A stretch of DNA of 45,251 bases from Clostridiales bacterium (GCA_012838665.1 DUOX01000031.1:1-45251); one strand, 5' to 3'. Numbered from the stretch's first letter, positions 17,268-30,141 are shown. Numbers and translations: made by a program. The notes: a model not told the origin generated them from the letters alone.

Positions 17268-17346
17268 CTGACCGTGGTTTTCAGAAAAGAGGGCGTTGTT
17301 TGATACCGCGCCGAAAATCGCAGAAAAAATAGGGAGGATGGTTTAT

Positions 17347-19011
17347 ATGATGTTAACAGGTGCTGAAATTTTGGTCAAAGTGCTCATCGAGCGCGGCGTG
17401 GATACCGTATTTGGCTATCCCGGCGGCACGGTTCTTAATATCTACGACGAGCTTTACAAAAACAGCGACAAAATCAGGCACTATACCACCTGCCATGAGC
17501 AGGGGGCAGCCCATGCCGCTGACGGTTATGCCAGGGTGACGGGGAAAACAGGGGTTGTCATTGCCACAAGCGGACCCGGCGCCACAAACCTTGTTACGGG
17601 CATTGCAAACGCCTATCTGGACAGCACCCCTTTGGTTGCCATAACAGGTAACGTTGCCACCACCCTCCTGGGCAAAGACAGCTTTCAGGAAGTAGACATA
17701 TCCTGCGTTACCATGCCCATCACAAAACATAACTACCTTGTGAAGGACGTTGCGAAACTGGCCGGAACGGCCAGGGAGGCTTTTGACCTGGCCTCCTCTG
17801 GACGCCCGGGGCCGGTGCTCATAGATATTACAAAAGATGTGCAAATGGATGTGACACAGTTCGAGCCGGAATCCGACTTCAAGCCCAACCATGCCGAAAA
17901 GCCCATAAGCCTCGAAAAGCTGGAAGAAGCCGTAAGGCTTATCAGCGAGGCAGAAAGACCCTACATCTATTGCGGCGGCGGGGTAGTTTCGTCCAACGCG
18001 TCAAGCGAGCTGGTCGCCCTGGCGGATAGAATCGACGCGCCGGTGGGGCTTTCGATAATGGGGCTCACCGCAGTCCCATATTCGCACCCCCGTTTCCTGG
18101 GAATGGTGGGCATGCATGGACTGTATGCCGCAACAAAAGCCCTGTACGAAAGCGACCTGATTATTGCGGTGGGCACCCGGTTCTCCGACCGCGCCACCGG
18201 CAATAAAGCGGAGTTTTCCAAAGGCAAGAAAATCATACAAATCGAAATCGACCCTGCCGAGATAGGAAAAAACATCGGGGTCAATGCAAGCATTATCGGA
18301 GACGTCAGGTGCGTTTTAAAAAAGCTTGTGGCCATGCTGCAGCCTCAGTCCCGTCCGGTCTGGTCCGAAAGAGTCCGGGAAATCAAGAACCATCCGAATA
18401 ACAGCCTGGAGATGGACTCCCGCCTCCTGACTCCCCAGTCGGTAATACAGGGGGCATACCTCAGAATGGGCGACAATGCCGTTGCCACGGACGTGGGTCA
18501 GCACCAAATGTGGACCGCCCAGTATTATCAGTTTAAAAAGCCCCGCAGTTTTGTAACCAGCGGAGGACTGGGGGCCATGGGATTCGGCATGGGGGCGGCA
18601 ATAGGAGCCTGCATAGGCTCCGGATTCAAAAGGACACTTCTTTTCACCAGCGACGGCAGTTTTCACATGAACATGAACGAGTTGGCCACGGCCGTTTCCG
18701 GCAGGCTGTCCCTGATTGTGATTGTTTTGAACAACAGTGTTCTGGGCATGGTTCGGCAGTGGCAGACCCTCTTTTTTGACGGCAGATACTCCAGCACATC
18801 CCTGGAGCGGCAAACGGATTTTGTCAAGCTGGCGGAGGCCTTCGGGGCCAGGGGCATGCGGGCAGAAACCAATGAGGAATATGAAGCCTGCCTGGACGAA
18901 GCCTTCAAATGCGATACGCCGGTTCTCATTGACTGCATCATCGACAAAGACGAAATGGTTCTGCCCATGATACCCCCCGGCGGAAGCATAAATGATATTA
19001 TCCTGAGATGA
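17347..19011 (+). CDS. ilvB: Acetolactate synthase large subunit
   Basis: This thiamine-diphosphate enzyme condenses two pyruvates to acetolactate (valine and leucine) or pyruvate with 2-oxobutyrate (isoleucine). The 554 residues include the N-terminal GYPGGTVLNIYDEL, the catalytic Glu in CHEQGAAHAADGYAR, and the ThDP site GDGSFHMNMNELATAV to LNNSVLGMVRQWQ. The frame opens upstream at 17296, but only ATG 17347 sits 9 bases after GGAGG. First structural gene of the operon; ilvN follows after 14 bases. Confidence 0.96.
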   Translation: MMLTGAEILVKVLIERGVDTVFGYPGGTVLNIYDELYKNSDKIRHYTTCHEQGAAHAADGYARVTGKTGVVIATSGPGATNLVTGIANAYLDSTPLVAITGNVATTLLGKDSFQEVDISCVTMPITKHNYLVKDVAKLAGTAREAFDLASSGRPGPVLIDITKDVQMDVTQFEPESDFKPNHAEKPISLEKLEEAVRLISEAERPYIYCGGGVVSSNASSELVALADRIDAPVGLSIMGLTAVPYSHPRFLGMVGMHGLYAATKALYESDLIIAVGTRFSDRATGNKAEFSKGKKIIQIEIDPAEIGKNIGVNASIIGDVRCVLKKLVAMLQPQSRPVWSERVREIKNHPNNSLEMDSRLLTPQSVIQGAYLRMGDNAVATDVGQHQMWTAQYYQFKKPRSFVTSGGLGAMGFGMGAAIGACIGSGFKRTLLFTSDGSFHMNMNELATAVSGRLSLIVIVLNNSVLGMVRQWQTLFFDGRYSSTSLERQTDFVKLAEAFGARGMRAETNEEYEACLDEAFKCDTPVLIDCIIDKDEMVLPMIPPGGSINDIILR

Positions 19012-19025
19012 TTGGAGGTGGTAAT

Positions 19026-20577
<1,552 letters not shown>

Positions 20578-20671
20578 AACTGCATGCCGGCGGCATTCAG
20601 GAAGTTACATATTTCCGAACTCTGCTTAAAAGTGCAAGTTTGCCGGCGTTTGAAAGGAGTCTGATAACAGT

Positions 20672-22333
20672 ATGAACAGCAATCGAATCAAGGAAGGCGT
20701 CAGTTGCGCCCCCCACCGCTCCCTCCTTAAGGCGACCGGTTTGACCGGCGCCCAAATAAAGAAACCTTTAATCGGCGTTGTGAATTCCTTTAATGAGATA
20801 GTGCCCGGCCACATCCACCTGCAGACCATCGCCAGAGCCGTAAAAGACGGCGTTCTTGCCGCCGGCGGGACCCCGCTGGAATTCAACACCATCGGTATCT
20901 GCGACGGGATCGCAATGGGCCATGAGGGCATGAAATATTCCCTTGCCTCCAGGGAGCTCATTGCCGACACCATAGAATGCATGGCACGGGCCCACTGCTT
21001 TGACGCCCTGGTCTTTATCCCCAACTGCGACAAGATAGTGCCCGGCATGCTCATGGCGGCCTGCCGCCTGAACCTGCCCTCCGTATTTGTTTCCGGCGGG
21101 CCCATGCTGTCCCTTTGCGATGCCCAGGGCGGGTATATGGATTTAAACAGCGTGTTCGAGGCCGTGGGCAGCTATAACGTGGGGAAAATCGACAGGGAAC
21201 GGTTGGAATACTACGAGGACAACGCATGCCCCGGATGCGGTTCCTGCGCCGGCATGTTTACGGCCAATTCCATGAACTGCCTGTGCGAAGCTGTGGGTAT
21301 CGCCCTGCCCGACAACGGCACCATTCCCGCCGTATATTCTCAGCGTATTAGGTTTGCCAAGGCGGCGGGCGAAAAGATTATGGAGCTTTACGAAAAAGAT
21401 ATCCGGGCCCTGGACATCCTGACGGAAAAAGCCTTTGCCAATGCCCTGGCGGTGGATATGGCTCTGGGCTGCTCCACCAATACTGTGCTTCACCTGGCGG
21501 CCATCGCCCATGAGGCGAAAGTCCCCTTCGACTTGCGAATGGTCAATGAAATCAGCCAGAGAACTCCTAACCTGTGCAGGTTGGCTCCGGCGGGGGAACA
21601 CCACATGCAGGACCTTTATTCCGCCGGCGGAGTGCAGGCCGTAATGAAGGAGCTGGCGGAAAACGGCTACCTTGACACGTCCCTTATGACCGTAACGGGG
21701 AAAACCATGGCGGAAAACCTTGAAAACGCGAGAGTCTTGGACCGCAGGGTTATCCGGAGCGTCCAGGAGTCCTACTCTCCCACGGGGGGAATAGCCGTCC
21801 TCTTTGGAACGTTGGCTCCCGATGGAGCCGTAGTCAAGCGAAGCGCCGTGGCGGAGGATATGCTGGTTCACCGAGGCCCCGCCCGGGTGTTTGACGGGGA
21901 GGAGGAGGCAATACGCGCCATATTCGGTGGGAAAATCAGGCCCGGCGACGTGGTGGTGATACGCTATGAAGGCCCCGCAGGCGGCCCGGGAATGAGGGAG
22001 ATGCTCTCCGCCACCTCCGCTATTGCGGGCATGGGATTGGACAAAGAGGTTGCCCTGGTGACGGACGGGAGATTTTCCGGGGCCACACGGGGAGCGGCCA
22101 TCGGGCATATCTCCCCGGAAGCTGCCGCCGGCGGGAACATTGCCTATGTCCGCGAGGGCGACATTATTTCCATCAATATTCCCGAATACCGCATTGACCT
22201 TCTTGTTTCCCAGGAGGAGCTAAACAGGCGTAGGGAGGAAATGCTCCTGCCGAAACGGAAGAAATATTCCGGCTATATCGGCCGTTACGCAAAAAGCGTC
22301 TCATCCGCGGAAAAAGGCGCGATTGTCAGTTAG
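20672..22333 (+). CDS. ilvD: Dihydroxy-acid dehydratase
   Basis: This Fe-S dehydratase makes 2-oxoisovalerate and 2-oxo-3-methylvalerate. Its 553 residues carry the cluster cysteines in [11 protein letters not shown] and [31 protein letters not shown] near the N terminus, and [20 protein letters not shown] near the C terminus. AAAGGAG lies 12 bases before the ATG, a slightly long spacing. A 94-base gap separates it from ilvC. Confidence 0.96.
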   Translation: MNSNRIKEGVSCAPHRSLLKATGLTGAQIKKPLIGVVNSFNEIVPGHIHLQTIARAVKDGVLAAGGTPLEFNTIGICDGIAMGHEGMKYSLASRELIADTIECMARAHCFDALVFIPNCDKIVPGMLMAACRLNLPSVFVSGGPMLSLCDAQGGYMDLNSVFEAVGSYNVGKIDRERLEYYEDNACPGCGSCAGMFTANSMNCLCEAVGIALPDNGTIPAVYSQRIRFAKAAGEKIMELYEKDIRALDILTEKAFANALAVDMALGCSTNTVLHLAAIAHEAKVPFDLRMVNEISQRTPNLCRLAPAGEHHMQDLYSAGGVQAVMKELAENGYLDTSLMTVTGKTMAENLENARVLDRRVIRSVQESYSPTGGIAVLFGTLAPDGAVVKRSAVAEDMLVHRGPARVFDGEEEAIRAIFGGKIRPGDVVVIRYEGPAGGPGMREMLSATSAIAGMGLDKEVALVTDGRFSGATRGAAIGHISPEAAAGGNIAYVREGDIISINIPEYRIDLLVSQEELNRRREEMLLPKRKKYSGYIGRYAKSVSSAEKGAIVS

Positions 22334-22362
22334 CAAATCTGTAAGAAAGGAGGATGCATGAA

Positions 22363-23916
22363 ATGGCACAGCCAATTCGAATTTTTGATACAACTCTGCG
22401 GGACGGCGAGCAGGCTCCCGGATGTAGCATGGATATTAACGAAAAACTGGAGGTGGCTCGCCAGCTTGAAAGGCTAAGGGTCGATGTAATTGAAGCCGGC
22501 TTTGCCATTTCTTCCCCCGGGGATTTTGAATCCGTAAAACGGATTGCCAGCGAAATCAAAGACTGCGCCGTGGCCTCTCTGGCTCGGACCAGCATAAAAG
22601 ACATTGACGCGGCTTATGAAGCGGTAAAGGCTGCCTCCTCTCCCCTTATTCACACCTTCATTTCCACGTCTCCGGTGCATATGTACCATAAGCTGAAAAT
22701 GACGCCGGAGCAGGTATTGGAAAAGGTCGCCGTCATGGTCGCTTACGCAAGCAAAAAGTGCCCTGAAGTGGAGTTTTCCGCGGAGGACGCCACCAGAAGC
22801 GAGTGGGACTTTCTGGTAAAGGTTTTCGAAGCCGCCATAGATAACGGGGCCACCGTCATTAATGTTCCCGATACGGTGGGCTATACCACACCGGAGGAAT
22901 ACGCCAGGCTTATCAGCTACCTGAAAACAAATATCAGGAACATAGACAAGGCAATCATTTCCGTCCACTGCCATAATGATTTGGGCATGGCCGTGGCAAA
23001 CTCCCTGGCAGCCGTCGGAGCAGACGCCACCCAGGTGGAATGCACCGTCAACGGCATAGGGGAGCGGGCGGGAAATGCGGCCCTGGAGGAGCTGGTTATG
23101 GCACTGAATACCCGACGGGACTATTTCAAAACGTCCTGCCGGGTTGACACCACCCAGATATACCGCGCCAGCAAGTTGGTTTACAGCATAATCGGCACTC
23201 CGGCGCCAATTAACAAACCTATTGTGGGGGCTAATGCCTTCGCCCACGAGTCCGGCATACACCAGCACGGGGTACTGGCGGAGCCCACAACCTACGAGAT
23301 TATGTCTCCGGAATCCATCGGTCTGCCCAAGAGCAGGCTGGTGCTGGGCAAGCACAGCGGGCGTCATGCCTTTGCAGACCGGGTGCGGGAGCTGGGTTAT
23401 GAGTTATCGGAAGAAGATTTGAATAAGTATTTTGAAGAGTTTAAAAAACTCTGCGATAGGAAGAAAGATGTAAACGATAATGACATTGAAGCCATAATTA
23501 CCAACAGTATTTCCAAGATTGGCGGTTTTTACAGGCTTCACAGCTTTGACATACACATCAGCGGCAGTGCCACGAACAGCTGCGTCATCCGCCTGGAAAA
23601 GGCAGGAGAGATATTGGAGGATGTGGCCCTAGGAGACGGTCCCATCGACGCCGCTTACAACGCCATTGATAAGATGGCCCATGCCCCCGAGCACAGCCTG
23701 GAGGACTATTCTATCCGCTCCGTGTCGGAGGGCAAGGACGCCCTGGGCGAGGTAATTGTAAAAATCAAAAGCGGCAATAAAATCACAACGGGCAGGGGCC
23801 TGTCCACAAATATCATCGAGTCCAGCATTCTTGCATATTTGAACGGCCTGAACAAAATCCTTGAAAGGAGGGTAAGCGGTGGTGAAGCTGGAAATATTCG
23901 ATACGACTCTACGTGA
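22363..23916 (+). CDS. leuA: 2-isopropylmalate synthase
   Basis: First committed enzyme of leucine synthesis; it condenses acetyl-CoA with 2-oxoisovalerate. It is 517 residues: an HMGL-like TIM barrel with [15 protein letters not shown] at the start and the metal site [18 protein letters not shown], then a C-terminal LeuA regulatory domain from about residue 375. GGAGG touches the first in-frame ATG (22354), so the ATG at 22363 with spacing 9 was chosen. Its 3' end overlaps the next gene by 38 bases. Confidence 0.95.
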   Translation: MAQPIRIFDTTLRDGEQAPGCSMDINEKLEVARQLERLRVDVIEAGFAISSPGDFESVKRIASEIKDCAVASLARTSIKDIDAAYEAVKAASSPLIHTFISTSPVHMYHKLKMTPEQVLEKVAVMVAYASKKCPEVEFSAEDATRSEWDFLVKVFEAAIDNGATVINVPDTVGYTTPEEYARLISYLKTNIRNIDKAIISVHCHNDLGMAVANSLAAVGADATQVECTVNGIGERAGNAALEELVMALNTRRDYFKTSCRVDTTQIYRASKLVYSIIGTPAPINKPIVGANAFAHESGIHQHGVLAEPTTYEIMSPESIGLPKSRLVLGKHSGRHAFADRVRELGYELSEEDLNKYFEEFKKLCDRKKDVNDNDIEAIITNSISKIGGFYRLHSFDIHISGSATNSCVIRLEKAGEILEDVALGDGPIDAAYNAIDKMAHAPEHSLEDYSIRSVSEGKDALGEVIVKIKSGNKITTGRGLSTNIIESSILAYLNGLNKILERRVSGGEAGNIRYDST

Positions 23917-25450
23917 CGGAGCCCAGACGGAAGGCATATCCTTCTCGGTATCCGACAAGTGTGCAATTGTCAAAACCCTGGACGAATTTGGTGTCAGCTA
24001 TATTGAAGCGGGAAATCCCGGGTCAAATCCCAAGGATATGGAGTTTTTCGCAGCCGCATCCCACCTGAAGCTCTCCAATGCCAAGCTGGTGGCTTTTGGC
24101 AGCACAAAGCGAAAACATGTTCCCGTGGATGAGGACAGCAATGTCATGGCTCTTCTTCAGGCCGGCACTCCCTGCGTGGCCATCTTCGGCAAGGCCTGGG
24201 ACCTCCATGTCACGGAAATTCTGCGCACAAGTCTTGAAGAAAACCTAAGCTGCGTCAGGGAGACCCTTAGATCTTTCAAGGATAGGGGCAGAGAAGTATT
24301 TTTCGATGCGGAGCACTTTTTTGACGGTTATAAAAATAACCCCCAATACGCCCTGAAGGTATTGGAGGCCGCGGCTGAAGGTGGGGCGGATGTTCTTGTC
24401 CTCTGCGACACTAACGGCGGCACGCTGCCCCTGCAGGTATACGAAATAACAAAAACCGTCTGTGGGAAATTTCCGGATATGAGGATTGGCATGCACTGCC
24501 ATAACGACACGGGCTGCGCCGTTGCAAATTCAATACTGGGCGTTCAGGCAGGGGCGGTTCACGTCCAGGGCACATTCACCGGCATAGGTGAGCGCTGCGG
24601 CAACGCGGACCTCTCCATTATCATACCGAGTCTTCAACTTAAGGCCGGTTACCAGTGCGTCCCCGGCGATTTGAAAAAACTCTATGAAACGGAAATTAAG
24701 ATTGCCGAAATCACAAACCTTGCTGTGCCAAACAACAAACCCTATGTAGGGGAAAGCGCCTTCGCCCACAAGGGCGGTATGCATATCGACGGAGTCGACA
24801 AGGTCTCCGACTCCTTTGAACATATCGACCCGTGCCTTGTGGGCAACAGACGGAAGTTCCTGCTCTCTGAGATGTCGGGGAAAAAGGCCGTGCTGCTGAA
24901 AATTAAGGACATAGCGCCGGAGCTGACAAAGGATAGCCCCGTGACGGCGGAAATACTGGAAAAACTGAAGGAGCTTGAGCACCGGGGTTACCAGTTTGAG
25001 GCCGCCGATGCCAGTTTCGAGCTGCTGGTGAAAAGGATAATTGGAAAGTTCATACCGCATTTTGGCTTGAATATGTATAAGGCCAGCAGTGAATTCCCCG
25101 TTCCGGAGGGGGAAAACAGCTCAAACGCCATGGTGAAAATTATGGTGGACGGAAAAGCCGAAACCACGGCCGCCGTTGGAAACGGCCCCGTACATGCGCT
25201 GGATGCGGCCCTTCGGAAAGCGCTTTGCGTTTTTTATCCAGAACTGGCCAGCGTTCACCTAATTGACTACAAGGTCCGTGTTTTGGAGACGGGCCACGCA
25301 ACGGGCTCCAGGGTCAGAGTACTTATCGAAAGTACGGACGGGCACAATAAGTGGAGAACCGTAGGCGTATCCACGGACATCATACAGGCCAGCTTTGCTG
25401 CCCTTGTGGATTCGCTGGAGTATAAGCTCTGTATGGAGGAAGCAAAGTGA
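23879..25450 (+). CDS. cimA: Citramalate synthase (CimA type)
   Basis: A LeuA paralogue of 523 residues with [35 protein letters not shown] and [15 protein letters not shown]. These match the CimA subfamily, which condenses acetyl-CoA with pyruvate to (R)-citramalate, feeding isoleucine synthesis without threonine deaminase. The C-terminal LeuA-type regulatory domain starts near residue 390. It starts at GTG 23879 (or 23882), with AAAGGAGG inside leuA. No ilvA is present in the operon, which fits this role. Homocitrate synthase is an alternative but less likely in this context. Confidence 0.88.
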   Translation: MVKLEIFDTTLRDGAQTEGISFSVSDKCAIVKTLDEFGVSYIEAGNPGSNPKDMEFFAAASHLKLSNAKLVAFGSTKRKHVPVDEDSNVMALLQAGTPCVAIFGKAWDLHVTEILRTSLEENLSCVRETLRSFKDRGREVFFDAEHFFDGYKNNPQYALKVLEAAAEGGADVLVLCDTNGGTLPLQVYEITKTVCGKFPDMRIGMHCHNDTGCAVANSILGVQAGAVHVQGTFTGIGERCGNADLSIIIPSLQLKAGYQCVPGDLKKLYETEIKIAEITNLAVPNNKPYVGESAFAHKGGMHIDGVDKVSDSFEHIDPCLVGNRRKFLLSEMSGKKAVLLKIKDIAPELTKDSPVTAEILEKLKELEHRGYQFEAADASFELLVKRIIGKFIPHFGLNMYKASSEFPVPEGENSSNAMVKIMVDGKAETTAAVGNGPVHALDAALRKALCVFYPELASVHLIDYKVRVLETGHATGSRVRVLIESTDGHNKWRTVGVSTDIIQASFAALVDSLEYKLCMEEAK

Positions 25451-25527
25451 AGACTTATCATTCTGCGCGTGACAAGCTTAACCATACAAAAAAATGCCGG
25501 GCGCAGCGGCGGAATGGGGGTTTTTAT

Positions 25528-26781
25528 ATGGGAATGACCATGACACAAAAAATACTTGCCGCCAAAAGCGGCAATGAAAAAGTTGAGGCCGGTCAAATCA
25601 TTATGGCGGACGTGGATTTGGTTATGGGAAACGACGTTACCGCGCCTGTGGCCATCAACGAATTCTGCAGGGCCGGATGCGACCGGGTCTACGACAGAGC
25701 AAAGGTGGTTTTCGTTTTGGACCACTTTGCGCCCAACAAGGACATAAAGGCGGCCCAACAGTGCAAGCAGGTTAGGGAATTTGCCGGCGAAAAGGGTATC
25801 TTAAACTTTTTCGATGTTGGGGAAATGGGCATAGAGCACGCCCTGCTCCCGGAGAAAGGTATGGTAATCCCCGGAGACCTGGTCATAGGCGCCGACAGCC
25901 ATACCTGCACCTATGGCGCCCTGGGGGCTTTCTCCACCGGCGTGGGCTCCACGGACATGGCGGCGGCCATGGCCACCGGCAAGGTCTGGCTGAAGGTGCC
26001 TTCCGCCATCAAATTCAACCTCACCGGAAAGCTGCCTAAAAACGTCTATGGCAAGGACCTGATTCTGCATATCCTGGGCATGATTGGCGTTGACGGAGCC
26101 CTGTACAAGTCCATGGAGTTTTCCGGAGACGGGGTAGAGAGTCTCTCCATAAGCGACAGGCTGTGCATTGCGAACATGGCCATAGAATGCGGCGCCAAAA
26201 ACGGAGTTTTCCCCGTGGACGAAAAGACCCTGGAATATGTCAAGGAGCGCTCTAGCCGCGCCCCTGTGGTATATGGGGCGGACGAGGACGCCGTTTACGA
26301 CCAGGTCATAGACATAGATCTGTCCCGGGTAAAGCAGACGGTGGCTTTTCCTCATTTGCCGGAAAATGCCCGGACCTTTGAGGACATACACGATATTAAA
26401 ATTGACCAGGTGGTTATCGGTTCCTGCACAAACGGCCGTCTGGAGGACCTGATGGTGGCGGCCGATATACTTAAAGGGAAAAAGGTGGCAAAGCATGTCA
26501 GATGCATTGTCATCCCCGCCACCCAGAAAATCTATCTGGATGCAATGGAGATGGGGCTTATAAAAATCTTCATCGAGGCCGGCTGCGCGGTATCCACTCC
26601 CACCTGCGGTCCTTGTCTGGGCGGCCATATGGGGATTCTGGCCGAGGGTGAGCGCTGCGTTGCCACCACAAACCGCAATTTTGTGGGACGCATGGGCCAT
26701 CCGGAAAGCGAAGTCTACCTGGCCAACCCCGCTGTGGCGGCGGCCTCGGCCATAGCCGGGAAAATTGCCCCGGCGGAATAA
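25528..26781 (+). CDS. leuC: 3-isopropylmalate/citramalate dehydratase large subunit
   Basis: Aconitase-type isomerase that, with LeuD, isomerises isopropylmalate and probably citramalate. The 417 residues, typical of the short HacA/LeuC form, hold the [4Fe-4S] cysteines in [13 protein letters not shown] and [33 protein letters not shown] is the substrate loop. The frame opens at 25447 overlapping cimA, but family length and the GGGGG upstream favour ATG 25528. Confidence 0.94.
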   Translation: MGMTMTQKILAAKSGNEKVEAGQIIMADVDLVMGNDVTAPVAINEFCRAGCDRVYDRAKVVFVLDHFAPNKDIKAAQQCKQVREFAGEKGILNFFDVGEMGIEHALLPEKGMVIPGDLVIGADSHTCTYGALGAFSTGVGSTDMAAAMATGKVWLKVPSAIKFNLTGKLPKNVYGKDLILHILGMIGVDGALYKSMEFSGDGVESLSISDRLCIANMAIECGAKNGVFPVDEKTLEYVKERSSRAPVVYGADEDAVYDQVIDIDLSRVKQTVAFPHLPENARTFEDIHDIKIDQVVIGSCTNGRLEDLMVAADILKGKKVAKHVRCIVIPATQKIYLDAMEMGLIKIFIEAGCAVSTPTCGPCLGGHMGILAEGERCVATTNRNFVGRMGHPESEVYLANPAVAAASAIAGKIAPAE

Positions 26782-26800
26782 TTACAGAGGGGGAAAACTC

Positions 26801-27277
26801 ATGAAACTAACAGGAAAGGTCATAAAATACGGGGACAACGTAGATACTGACGTCATTATTCCGGCCAGGTACTTAAACACATCTGACCCTGGGGAACTTG
26901 CCGCCCACTGCATGGAGGACCTTGACAGGACCTTTGTTGAGCGGGTGCAAAAGGGCGACATTATTGTGGCCGGAAACAATTTTGGCTGCGGTTCCTCCCG
27001 GGAACACGCCCCCATAGCCATTAAGGCGTCGGGAGTGGGGGCCGTGGTTGCAAAGAGTTTTGCGCGGATTTTCTACAGAAACGCCATCAATATCGGCCTG
27101 CCTATTCTGGAATGTGACGCGGAAATAGATGAAGGGGACAGGGTTGAGATTGACTTTGACAGGGGCGAGCTTCACAATCTCACAAAGAATACGGTTACCG
27201 CTTTTGCGCCCTTCCCCGACTTCCTGCAGAACATTATCGCTTCCGGCGGGCTTATGAGTTCCATAAAAGGAGAATAA
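26801..27277 (+). CDS. leuD: 3-isopropylmalate/citramalate dehydratase small subunit
   Basis: Swivelling-domain partner of LeuC. The 158 residues include [31 protein letters not shown] (substrate-binding Ser and Arg) and [23 protein letters not shown] precedes the chosen ATG; an upstream in-frame ATG at 26765 lies inside leuC. leuB follows after three bases. Confidence 0.95.
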   Translation: MKLTGKVIKYGDNVDTDVIIPARYLNTSDPGELAAHCMEDLDRTFVERVQKGDIIVAGNNFGCGSSREHAPIAIKASGVGAVVAKSFARIFYRNAINIGLPILECDAEIDEGDRVEIDFDRGELHNLTKNTVTAFAPFPDFLQNIIASGGLMSSIKGE

Positions 27278-27280
27278 GTC

Positions 27281-28360
27281 ATGAGTTATTACAATATTGC
27301 TGTTATTGAAGGGGACGGCATTGGGCCGGAAATAACAGGGGCAGCCATGGAAGTCCTCCGGGCCGTGGGAGAAAAGTTTAACCTGCGGTTTAATTTTAAT
27401 AAAGTTTTGGCAGGTGGCCGTGCCATTGACGAGGTCGGGGTTCCTTTACCGGAAGAATCCATCAGGGCTTGTTTGGAGAGCGACAGTGTTCTTCTGGGGG
27501 CTGTGGGCGGCCCCAAATGGGACAGCCTTCCCGGGCATTTGAGGCCGGAAAAGGCCCTTTTGGGCATCCGCAAGGAGCTGGGCCTTTATGCAAATATCCG
27601 GCCTGCCCGGCTTCTGGAAGAACTGAAGTCCGCCTGCCCCCTCAGGGAGGAAATTGCCGATGCCGGCTTTGATATGGTTATAGTCCGGGAGCTTACGGGA
27701 GGCATGTACTTCAGTGAAAGCGGCAGGCGAAATGGTTCAAACGGACATGAGGCCTTTGACACTGAATGCTACAGCGAGATGGAAATCCGCCGCATTGGGG
27801 TTATAGCCTTCCAGCTTGCAATGACCCGCGGCAAAAAGCTAGTTAGCATAGACAAGGCCAACGTTCTTGAAAGCTCACGCCTGTGGAGGGAAACCATGCA
27901 CGGCCTGGCGAAAGAATACCCCCAGGTTGAGTATTCCGATATGTTGGTGGACAATGCCTCCATGCAGTTAATAAGAGACCCCAAACAGTTCGATGTGGTG
28001 GTCACAAGCAATATGTTTGGGGACATCCTCTCGGATGAGGCCTCCCAGATAACAGGCTCCATCGGGCTGCTTCCCTCGGCCTCTTTGGGCGAGACAAAGA
28101 GAGGCATGTACGAGCCCATCCACGGCTCTGCGCCGGATATTGCCGGCCAGGACAGGGCAAACCCCATAGCAGCGATATTGTCTGCTGCCATGATGCTGCG
28201 CATGTCCTTTAATCAGGAAGCGGCGGCCGACCATGTGGAAGCGGCCGTGTCAGGGGTGCTGGCCAGTGGCTACAGGACTGCGGATATTGCGCCCCCGGGC
28301 ACGGAGGCCGTATCCTGCAGCAGAATGATAGAGTTGATTATTGAGGAGATTTCCAAGTAG
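27281..28360 (+). CDS. leuB: 3-isopropylmalate dehydrogenase
   Basis: NAD-dependent oxidative decarboxylase, the last specific step of leucine synthesis (and probably of 3-methylmalate in the citramalate route). It is 359 residues with IEGDGIGPEI, RELTGGMYF and the metal site SNMFGDILSDEASQITGS. AAAGGAGA overlaps the end of leuD, indicating coupling. Last gene of the operon, with a terminator 25 bases on. A branched-chain aminotransferase is not in the window. Confidence 0.95.
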   Translation: MSYYNIAVIEGDGIGPEITGAAMEVLRAVGEKFNLRFNFNKVLAGGRAIDEVGVPLPEESIRACLESDSVLLGAVGGPKWDSLPGHLRPEKALLGIRKELGLYANIRPARLLEELKSACPLREEIADAGFDMVIVRELTGGMYFSESGRRNGSNGHEAFDTECYSEMEIRRIGVIAFQLAMTRGKKLVSIDKANVLESSRLWRETMHGLAKEYPQVEYSDMLVDNASMQLIRDPKQFDVVVTSNMFGDILSDEASQITGSIGLLPSASLGETKRGMYEPIHGSAPDIAGQDRANPIAAILSAAMMLRMSFNQEAAADHVEAAVSGVLASGYRTADIAPPGTEAVSCSRMIELIIEEISK

Positions 28361-28385
28361 CCTCCATTAATAATATAAGAATAAA

Positions 28386-28425
28386 AGACAGACTCCACAA
28401 AGTCTTGTGGGCCTGTCTCTATTTA
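28386..28425 (+). terminator. Terminator of the ilv-leu operon
   Basis: GACAGACTCCACAA (28388-28401) pairs with TTGTGGGCCTGTC (28406-28418) with one bulge, followed by TCTATTTAT. It also lies just beyond the convergent acyl-CoA synthetase gene. Confidence 0.7.
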
Positions 28426-28465
28426 TGTTGTATTACGGTGAACGCAACGCCCGGCAAGCCGCTGC

Positions 28466-30109
28466 TTAGTTTTGTATCTCCTCGGTCTGTATGGCGACTA
28501 TGCTCATACTGCCGTATTTCTCGCGCAGTTTGGGTTTTTCTATCTTGCCCGTAGGATTTCTTGGGACTTTATCAAAGATAATCTCCCTGGGGCGTTTATA
28601 GCGGGGCAACTGCATACAGAACTCGTTTATGTCGGCTTTCGTAAATTTGGAACCGGGCTTCAGCTCAATTATTGCGGCGGCAATTTCGCCCAGCCTGGGA
28701 TGTGGCCTGCCGATGACCGCTGCGTCCTTTATCTCGCCGCAGGAGCGCAGAAAATCCTCAATCTGTACCGGGTATATGTTTTCACCACCCATGATTATGA
28801 CGTCTTTTTTCCTGTCAACCAGCCAGATGAAGCCGTCCTCGTCCATTCTGGCCATGTCCCCGGTACGGAGCCACTTGCCGTCCAAAACTTCCGCTGTGGC
28901 CTTCTCGTTTTTGTAATAACAGGTCATGACCCCGGGGCCGCTGACGCACAATTCCCCGATTTCGCCCCTGGACACTTCGTTACGGTTTTCGTCTACTATT
29001 TTAACCTTCCAGCCGTAGCCGGGTTTGCCGATTGCGCCCACCTTGTGAATGTTCTCGACTCCCAGATGTACACAACCGGGGCCGGTGGACTCGGAAAGGC
29101 CGTAATTTGTGTCATATTCGTGGTGGGGGAAGATTTCTTTCCAGCGCTTTATCATGCTTGGAGGCACCGGCTGAGCGCCAATGTGCATGAGCCTCCACTG
29201 ATCCAGCTTATAATCCGACAGGCATATCTGGCTGCTTTCTATGGCGTCCAGAATATCCTGAGCCCACGGCACAAGGAGCCAGACAATGGTAACGTTTTCC
29301 TCAGACACAGTTTCAAGTATCCACTTGGGACTGATGCCTCGCAGGAGAATTGCGGGGCTGCCGGCCACCAGGGAGCCAAACCAGTGCATTTTTGCCCCGG
29401 TGTGATAGAGAGGGGGCATACAGAGAAAACAGTCGCCGCGGGTCTGGTCGTGGTGTTTATGCTCTGTCAGAGCAGCGTGAGTCAGGCTCTCGTGATTATG
29501 CAGAATCGCCTTTGGAAAGCCGGTGGTGCCTGATGAAAAGTAAATGGCGGCATCGTCAGATTCCTTGAGTTCCACCTTCGGCCTGCGGCCGGAACAGTAG
29601 GAAATAAACTTGTAGTAGCTTTGAGCCCACTCCGGACAATGGCCCCCCACGTAAAAGAGCTTTTTAACTTTGGGGATATTGTTCCTGATAGCGTCCACCC
29701 GGCCCACGAATTCACGGCCGAACATGAGTATGGAGGCATCGGAAAGGTCAAGGCAGTATCTGATTTCTTCCGCTGTATAGCGGTAATTAAGAGGAACGGC
29801 CAGAGCGCCGGCCTTTAAGGCTCCAAAATATATGGGCAGCCACTCCAAGCAGTTCATCAGGAGAATTGCAACCTTGTCGCCCTGGCCAATGCCGTTAGCC
29901 AGCAGCAGGTTTGCAAACTGATTTGCCCGGCGGTCAAAGTCAGCCCAGGTAATCTCCCGGCGGTATGCGCCATCAGCGTCGATTTCTACCAGAGCGAATT
30001 CCCTCCAGTCGTCGCTGCGCTTTTTGTCGCTGTCGGGGTTAATCTCAATAAGTGCGGTTTCGTCCCCGTACAGCTTGGCATTTTTCTCAAGAAATGCGGT
30101 AATGGGCAT
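28466..30109 (-). CDS. Acyl-CoA synthetase (AMP-forming), under Tyr T-box control
   Basis: A class I adenylate-forming ligase of 547 residues that activates a carboxylic acid to acyl-AMP and then acyl-CoA. It has the P-loop motif SSGTTGFPKAILHNH, YGLSESTGPG (A5), WLRTGDMARMDEDGFIWLVDRKKD (A7/A8) and the C-terminal catalytic Lys in NPTGKIEKPKLR. Start ATG 30109 follows GGAGGG; the longer frame would run into the leader terminator. The substrate cannot be read from the sequence; overall it resembles medium/long-chain or aryl acid ligases rather than the PaaK type. It stands alone, convergent with leuB, 33 bases after a T-box terminator. The T-box specifier suggests a link to tyrosine supply. 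Confidence 0.88.
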   Translation of the reverse strand: MPITAFLEKNAKLYGDETALIEINPDSDKKRSDDWREFALVEIDADGAYRREITWADFDRRANQFANLLLANGIGQGDKVAILLMNCLEWLPIYFGALKAGALAVPLNYRYTAEEIRYCLDLSDASILMFGREFVGRVDAIRNNIPKVKKLFYVGGHCPEWAQSYYKFISYCSGRRPKVELKESDDAAIYFSSGTTGFPKAILHNHESLTHAALTEHKHHDQTRGDCFLCMPPLYHTGAKMHWFGSLVAGSPAILLRGISPKWILETVSEENVTIVWLLVPWAQDILDAIESSQICLSDYKLDQWRLMHIGAQPVPPSMIKRWKEIFPHHEYDTNYGLSESTGPGCVHLGVENIHKVGAIGKPGYGWKVKIVDENRNEVSRGEIGELCVSGPGVMTCYYKNEKATAEVLDGKWLRTGDMARMDEDGFIWLVDRKKDVIIMGGENIYPVQIEDFLRSCGEIKDAAVIGRPHPRLGEIAAAIIELKPGSKFTKADINEFCMQLPRYKRPREIIFDKVPRNPTGKIEKPKLREKYGSMSIVAIQTEEIQN

Positions 30110-30141
30110 GTATGTTCCCTCCATATGTATCTGAAAATTGT

